In this document: positions 58,086 to 64,000 of the stretch, in pieces
Layout: each line of letters starts with the position of its first letter
Position numbering within the stretch: the first letter of the stretch is position 1
NCBI GenBank assembly: GCA_949987705.1
Contig: OX465282.1
Location: forward strand, 36,172,039 to 36,236,038
Length of the DNA: 64,000 bases
DNA from: Thereva unica
Taxonomy: Eukaryota > Arthropoda > Insecta > Diptera > Therevidae
Direction of reading: 5' to 3'
Program-made: the position numbers and the translations under genes
The notes under the pieces: model-generated
What the model saw: only the letters and a program-made list of their open reading frames with translations
The model's database searches: none
What the model was told of the DNA's origin: nothing

Positions 58086-59217
58086 TGGGTGCCAAAATAC
58101 AATTCCGAATTTGCTACTTTCACCACGGACACTTCGAAATTACAAAGTGTGCCAAAATACATTCCACGAATCTCATTTGACAATTGATATTATTATTTGA
58201 AAACATGAATGAGTGCGTTCACTTAGTAGCACAATGTTACATTATGTGACTAATGTAACACAAAGTCGTTCAGTTAAGGTTCTATGTAAAATATTTCTGA
58301 CATTTGCAGCACAAAAAATCGTTCACTTAGCAACGATGTTATGTCGTTTATGTAACATAAACCGATGAAGCTATTTTGCTTCTCCAAACGTTGCATAATG
58401 ACAGTTGAAAGCTGGTCATAGTAAATTTGACAGTTGTGGTATATTCCAACACATATCGTTCAGTTAAGTTTCGTTACATAATGCAACATTCTATCTTTCT
58501 CTTTTCTTTTGCCATATTTTAAATTATGTTACATTATACCACTAACTGAACGTAGCCAATGACAACATTTACAATTTATAATGTTTTTAATAATTTATTT
58601 TAAAGCAGCCCGGAACTACGCTGTTTTATGTTTTAAAATCACTGAAATGGAAGAGCTTCATGAGCATCTATTCAGTAAGGGTGGAATGGAAGTATCAGTT
58701 ATGTACATATTCGTAAAGCTTTTCCAAAAAAATGAATTATTTTAGGAAACTTGGTTAATTTTATTATTTTTTGTTCGTCTGTTGCAACGTCCTACCGTGT
58801 AGCAGGGCCTTTAATGTATTAACGGTGAAGACAATCGTGCACTGCAAATTGCAAGAGCTACACATATTGTTCTCCAATAATTAGAAATGGATTGAAAAAG
58901 TTCAAGATTTCATAACACAATAGGGCGAAAGATTTCTCACATTCAGGGTTAGATGTCCTACACATAGCATAACTAGTACACCAACAGGAAATGGTACTAT
59001 TAAATCCAAATGAAAGCCATTTGTGATCATTTAGAATGTTATCTTTCACAATGAAATTGAATTATAACAAACTGTCAAACGAATGTTTGCATAAAATATC
59101 CCTACAATTCAAAAATTTCCTTACATTTCCAAAGACACAAACCTTCGAAAAATGAATTGTAAAACTGAAATGCGTTTTTCATACAAATTGACATTTGAAT
59201 TGTAATTTGGCACAGGC
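58086..59217. mobile_element. TIR element (GTGCCAAAATACAATTC)
   Basis: GGTGCCAAAATACAATTC near 58087 mirrors GAATTGTAATTTGGCACA near 59210. A shorter MITE is nested at 58212-58557. No coding region was recognised; the 58858-59049 frame looks spurious. Confidence 0.6.
58212..58557. mobile_element. 346-bp MITE with AATG duplication
   Basis: AGTGCGTTCACTTAGTAGCA at the left and TACCACTAACTGAACGTAGC at the right are imperfect inverted repeats, also sharing AATGTTACAT. AATG flanks both sides (58208-58211 and 58558-58561). Confidence 0.65.
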
Positions 59218-59224
59218 CATAAGG

Positions 59225-59942
59225 TCAGAATTCAGAACGCTACAAAGTGGACCTTGGTCCTATCTGTATCCAGGGTACCACAGTTGAGTACTCAGACTAA
59301 GTCAAATATTTGGGAGTAAATTTAGACAAGAGACTGAACTGGAACGCTCAATTTGATTACGTCATCAGCAAAGCCACAAGGGCCATAAGGGCTTCTGGGT
59401 AGGACATGGGGACTTACACCACAAATGATGTACTGGATGTACAATACGATCGTTAAACCTGTTGTCACTTATGCTCCTATAGTTTGGTGGCCAGACAGGT
59501 TACGTCTGTCCTCAAGTGCAGCAAGCTGCAACGGCTTGTTTGCCTCTCCATTACCGGAGCTATGCGGACCTGTCCCACGGCTGCAATGGAAGCAATCATT
59601 GGATTGACCCCTTCGCATCTCTTCATATGGAAATCCGCCGCCATAAGTGGCTTGAGACTTCAGATCTCATCCAACTGGCCTCATACGGTCAAAGGACACA
59701 TGGATATCCTTAAAAATATTCCAAACATTTCCATTTGCCGCGTATCCGACCATATGGTTAATCAACTGCGGTTCCAAAGGAAATTCAGAGCGAATATCCC
59801 GGATCGCTCTGAGTGGGAGGAACTTATTCTTCCTGGGGATCCAAAACATCACTACTGGACTACACAGACTGAAATACATGCCATTGCGACCTGCGCTAGG
59901 CTCAACCTTGAGAAATGTCTGTTTGTAATAAAATGTAGTTAA
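59225..59942 (+). pseudogene. LOA/R1-like LINE ORF2 fragment
   Basis: Frames give KYLGVNLDKRLNW, YNTIVKPVVTYAPIVWW, LQRLVCLSITGAMRT, GLTPSHLF and FPDRSEW-like NIPDRSEWEELI, joined to EIHAIATCARLNLEK, which is mid-RNase H. The first part of RNase H is therefore deleted. The last 152 codons (59484-59942) are one frame. It ends with an A-rich stretch. Confidence 0.75.
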
Positions 59943-60042
59943 ATAAAAGGTCAAACTCTTTTGCATTAATAAAAACACTTTAATATTTCGAATTTCGTAT
60001 TCTAATAACGTTAATTCACTTCTAGACTATAAAATTAATGAT

Positions 60043-60242
60043 NNNNNNNNNNNNNNNNNNNNNNNNNNNNNNNNNNNNNNNNNNNNNNNNNNNNNNNNNN
60101 NNNNNNNNNNNNNNNNNNNNNNNNNNNNNNNNNNNNNNNNNNNNNNNNNNNNNNNNNNNNNNNNNNNNNNNNNNNNNNNNNNNNNNNNNNNNNNNNNNNN
60201 NNNNNNNNNNNNNNNNNNNNNNNNNNNNNNNNNNNNNNNNNN
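60043..60242. other. assembly gap (200 N)
   Basis: Exactly 200 N; a fixed-size scaffold gap. Open frames through it are meaningless. Confidence 0.98.
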
Positions 60243-60713
60243 TCTCTGTAACGGTCGGAATTATTAGTTATTTGGGTGGGGAAATTTAGTTGGGAAATCA
60301 CCTTGTAGGCAATGGGAAATTTATTGTAAATCACTTTTGAGGAAAAGGAAAAATTTAAAAAGAGGTAGGCGAGAACAAAAAAATAATTGAGTTAGTCAGG
60401 AAAAAAGAAAAATTTGAGAGTTCAGTTAGTGTGAGTCAGCTCGTAGAGTTTGTTTGGAATGATTTGCTAATATTTTTGCAATCAGTCAGGAGATTCAGTT
60501 TTTTTTCAATCGGTTTTTTTTGCAATTGGCTTTTTTGCATGACGGAGTAAATAGTGGCGGCTACCGTGTTCGCTCCCAACCTGATGGTAATCAAGAAGCT
60601 ACCAAGAAGTCTTCCAAAAAACCAACCAGAAGGGTCAAGAAACCAGCGACAAGGAATCCTGCTTCTCATTTCCTGGCGATTTGCAGCGTGCAGACGAAAA
60701 AGGCTTTCATCGT

Positions 60714-61155
60714 ATGTGTAGCAAGGCGGTCATTGCTCATCTAGCAGCAAATTTCGAAGGAGAATATTTGGGTGGTGCTATTCTGGTGTACCTTGGATTC
60801 TACGTCTGTTGGTCAACCTGAGATCATCGGCGTTTCTCAAGAGAGTACAAGAATTTCGTCACATTAACACGGAAGTGATTGGCTGCCGTGTTGATTCACA
60901 TTTTTGGTCAATTGGCTTGGTGTAGGAAAAGAAGAAGAGGCACATGCATTGCGGCTTCATTTCACTAGTGGTCACCGAGGTGTTTTACGGCAGTGTACTA
61001 TTAATGAATTGCCTGGTGGCAGATTTGGTCATGAAGCGTTGCGCCTGGTGAACACTTTTCAAGTACGGATATAGATGGTGAAGTCGGCCTAATTTGATTG
61101 GACTAAGGGCGATAAAGGTATCGTGCCAACTTAAGAAGGAACAAAGAAGTATTGA
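60714..61155 (+). pseudogene. 2-Cys peroxiredoxin processed pseudogene
   Basis: ATG at 60714 then KAVIAHLAANFEG, a gap where about 18 family residues are missing, then in another frame WVVLF and LDSTSVGQPEIIGVSQE (family LDFTFVCPTEII; the peroxidatic Cys site is lost), EFRHINTEVIGC.VDSHF, LRQCTINELPGGRFG.EALRLVN.FQ, and finally WTKGDKGIVPT and a KKY stop at 61155. Typical 2-Cys peroxiredoxins reduce peroxides in the cytosol and have about 195 residues; here 442 bp remain. Frameshifts are many and no introns are seen, so it is probably a retrocopy. The N gap lies about 470 bp upstream. Confidence 0.82.
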
Positions 61156-61944
61156 TTTTTCGGTATGGCATTTACTTTGTATATTACTTTTGCAATATAT
61201 TCGGAAAGGTGGTAGTAAATTTGGGTTTCAAAAGAAAAAAAAGATATCTAAAATAGCTATACACACATATATAGATTTACACAATACAAATAAATAAAAT
61301 AACACAAATTTTTACCTTCATTTATTAACTTTAACTTTATTACTCAAATAATAATTTTAACGGTATTAAGCAAATACTTTATAAATTGTTGTTCTTTCAC
61401 TGTTCCCGTACAATTGTTATGTAATAATTTAAACGAAATTTCCTTTTTATTTGTTCTAATTTTATTATAAAATATTGGCTTAAATTTTTTTTATTTGCAA
61501 AATAATTTTCTGGTTGTTTTCCAATAACTTATTCGTAATTATAATTGGACACGATATTTGTTGATACCACTTGTGAGTAAAACGAAGCGAAATTGGTACC
61601 AATACGCGACGTTTTGCAAATCAGTTAGCATACGGAAGTATCCCTACCGGGGAAATTGTAAATGTTTTTATGTTGAAACTGTAAATGTATTGATCTATGA
61701 TGACATTGTTCTAATCGTGTCCCATTGAATATTGATGGTACCTATTGGTGTTTCTAGTATTTTGTTAATGTGTCTGAAATAAAAGAAAACAATTTTTAAG
61801 TTATTAAGAATGAACTCAAGTTGTTAGATTTTTTCTTGGGAATGGTTGGGACGGATGACTTCCTTTTCAGGGTTTGACGCGTCGCAGACGATGATCGGAA
61901 AAGGATGATGGCGGAATTCAAGTTACATAGTCACAGGTAAGTGG
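61156..61944. other. AT-rich region without recognised genes
   Basis: Nothing recognised. An A-rich stretch near 61215-61310 could be the trace of the retrocopy tail. Confidence 0.4.
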
Positions 61945-62239
61945 TGAACCAGCCTCGGTAAGCCCCGGCCACACACCCCACGACCCCTCCGGCGAGCTAG
62001 ACAACTCCGTGTGGCCGGCGTAGGAGTTCCGGATTTTCTTTTTATTTCTTATGTATGGTGTTGGCTCCTTGGCCATGCTCTTCCGGGCTTTTGGCTAAGG
62101 GGGTAACACCTCGCATAAGTGGCGCCCACTATTTAGATCGCGCCATTATGCTGTTACATCTCTTTACATAAGAAGAAAGAAGGAAAGTTATGTGGGTGGG
62201 AAAGTGGAAAAGGCGAAGGACCGTGGGGCTGGCCGGGAT
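61945..62239. repeat. GC-richer segment, possible SINE-like piece
   Basis: It contains GCTTTTGGCTAAGGGGGTAA and ends in AAGAAGAAAGAAGGAAAGTT and GGGTGGGAAAGTG, like the SINE body around 15845-15875. Origin uncertain. Confidence 0.3.
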
Positions 62240-64000
62240 GGAAAAATATGGTGAATATTTAATTAAAAGTGATTTTAAACTCATTAATTAATTTATTAAA
62301 CATATAATTACAAAAAAGTGTGAAAGGAAAAGTGAATAAGAATAGTGTTTTTCTACACCTATATTTATATTAATAATTTCATAATATATGTATTAATCAC
62401 TTTCAAATCACTTGTAATTCCATAACTACACAAAACATTAAATTTACAGCATACATTTTCACTGATAAATCCAAGTGCCGTTTAAAGTTATTAAAATACA
62501 ATATTTAATCACTTTTTACTGCAAAAATATAACAAAAATCCCCCCATACTGTCTCTCTGCCATGTTATTCCGGTGACTTTTTGGACTGAGACCAACACCA
62601 CGAAAAATTCTCCTTCATGGCCTGTAGTTGAGAGGGCCTTGCCACATTCGTAGGCACACACACATACTTCCACCCAAATTTTTGCTTGAAATGCTCTTGG
62701 GACCTTGAAAAATGAAAATATGCTGAAAATTTCGATTTCGATTTTCGGACCGATTGTAATAACTTCCCTATTAGTCCATATAAACTTTTATTAAATAGTA
62801 GTTTGGAGTCTCCTCTAATGAAATAAAAAACTTGTCTTTTTTGCGGCAAAAAAACTTGTGTTTTTTGCGGTGGAGTTTTTTGTATATAAAATTGAAACAC
62901 TCAAATTTTAAATAATAGTGCATAATAGTACAACTCTTAACGAAGAAAAAGAGCTTCGAAAAAATGTCTTACGAGGTCGAGGAGCTGTAGACGAAGGATT
63001 TTACGAAAACGCCTTTTTTTACAAAAATCGAAATTTCACCCATATTTTGCAAAATTTCAAGCCAAAAAAAATGAGTTTTCAGATTGCCAAAAGCAACATT
63101 TTTACCAAGTAAAAAGTTTCTAGGTCGCACCAATAAAAAGCAAAAAATAAATGAAAAGGACGCGATTTTTAACGGTTTTTAGCATTTTTCTCTATGTATA
63201 AGACACTAACCAATATTTTGCACCACATCAATTGAAAAATAATTTTAATACCTATAACTTTCTCATTTAACTTTTTCGGATCCGAGCTCAACTTTTTGTT
63301 TTATTGGCGAAAATCCGTTTTTTTACTTTTGCGAATTTTTTAGGTTAAGTTCGCCAATGCAGTTCCGTAAAAAAACATGCTATCTTTCTTCAAATTATGT
63401 GTTCTACACGCCCATATTTTTTTCCTGCCTTCAATTGTCTGGAAATTAACATTGTGAATCCGTAGATTGATTGGACTATGTATATACCGGGAAGTTAAAG
63501 TTGACGCCGACGATATAATCGTTCACGATTACGTTTTCAGAAATCAATACTCTTGGATACCGGTTTGAAGATTTCCCAGCATACATCTTTACTCAATTCT
63601 TCCCATTAAGGATTGCAAGTAAGAGTTATGAACAAATTTGGGCAACCATAATTATAGACGTATGTTTTCCCAAATGCATCTACGTTTATAGCGATTTGCA
63701 AACGTTCGTTTCGAGTTTCGAGAGATGCATCAACAGATCTTTTTGTTCTAAGTAAAGTCCATTGTAACATAAAAATTGGGTCAAAAGGAAAAGAAGGCAG
63801 TGTGTACCTTGTTCAACAAAAATGAGAGTAACATGGAAACGCACCCAAACGTTATTACTGTTACATTTCGTTTAGTGCCTATACGATTCGACACCACTAT
63901 CGCCGCTGCAATACGTTTTTAGGACGATTTAACTTTTTTTTATTTCATTTAATGAAACAAACAGATTTCACATACAAATCATATCAATTTAATGTGAAGG
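62240..64000. repeat. dispersed repeat, copy 2 (runs off window)
   Basis: Matches 44764-45958: first 62240-62770, then 63481-64000 after a TA insertion. It includes the CTTCCC-type terminus and TTAA at about 63492. Small deletions distinguish it from copy 1. Confidence 0.82.
62771..63480. mobile_element. 710-bp TA insertion (TAGTCCA ends)
   Basis: TTAGTCCATAT at the left and GATTGGACTATG at the right, with TA on both sides. Copy 1 at 45305-45312 reads CCCTATACCGGG without the insert. Mariner-type size and target. Non-coding. Confidence 0.78.

Noticed and set aside
60035..60334. Frames reaching through the N gap
   Set aside because: They consist almost only of unknown bases.
62085..62115. 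GCTTTTGGCTAAG resembles the start of U2 snRNA
   Set aside because: Only a dozen bases agree; the bases before and after do not follow U2.

Overview
This window is arthropod, most likely insect, nuclear DNA made almost entirely of transposable elements. It is AT-rich. It holds an env-bearing Ty3/gypsy element of the errantivirus type, a second Ty3/gypsy element with fused gag-pol, non-LTR retrotransposons of several lineages (CR1-like, RTE-like, LOA/R1-like, Jockey-like), a tRNA-derived SINE, and many TIR DNA elements (hAT-type with 8-bp target duplications, TA- and TTAA-type insertions, palindromic fold-back elements). I found no intact host gene. The only clear host-derived sequence is a decayed 2-Cys peroxiredoxin pseudogene at 60714-61155. 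The species cannot be told from the sequence.

Layout. 1-10150: an errantivirus-like provirus (468-8421, minus strand, 415-bp LTRs with no differences seen by eye, CGCG target duplication) sits inside ORF2 of a CR1-like LINE whose halves are at about 409-463 and 8426-10150. 10236-19235: an RTE-like LINE is split by a 1.5-kb palindrome (10796-12318). It is followed by a LOA-like LINE with a SINE in it, and a second RTE-like LINE split by a 1.9-kb TIR element that carries an RNase H fragment. 19236-24114: copies of a TTAA-bounded repeat with internal ~144-bp units, plus smaller TIR elements. 24144-31278: a long-TIR DNA element interrupted by a young gypsy element (24631-30734, 368-bp LTRs, CATT duplication). 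31280-34157: shared repeat and AT-rich DNA. 34283-37469: a hAT-type element holding an RTE-like fragment and a palindromic element. 38620-41580: a CR1-like LINE cut by a 552-bp hAT element. 41581-45958: the TTAA-type repeat cut by an RTE-like LINE with a 13-bp target duplication, then a repeat shared with 62240-64000. 46226-50892: TIR elements, a 128-bp tandem array, LINE 3' ends and small MITEs. 51008-54153: the best preserved Jockey-like LINE (minus). 55962-57940: a repeat with about thirteen 118-bp units and an ACAG microsatellite. 58086-59942: nested TIR elements and a LOA/R1-like fragment. 60043-60242 is a 200-N gap. 60714-61155 is the peroxiredoxin pseudogene. 62240 to the end is a second copy of the 44764-45958 repeat, cut by a 710-bp TA insertion.

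How parts work together. The most informative locus is the errantivirus-like element. A 14-codon upstream reading frame starts at 7721, and its stop codon lies inside a strong splice donor (GGGGTAAGT). Joining this donor to an acceptor near 2488 is in phase with env, so one short leader could be a upstream ORF in unspliced RNA and the Env signal peptide in spliced RNA. Gag to Pol is linked by an A AAU UUU heptamer in the correct frame. This copy is nevertheless broken: gag has a single-base frame change and env has one stop codon. Several insertions are proven by matching target duplications or by an empty-site paralogue elsewhere in the window.
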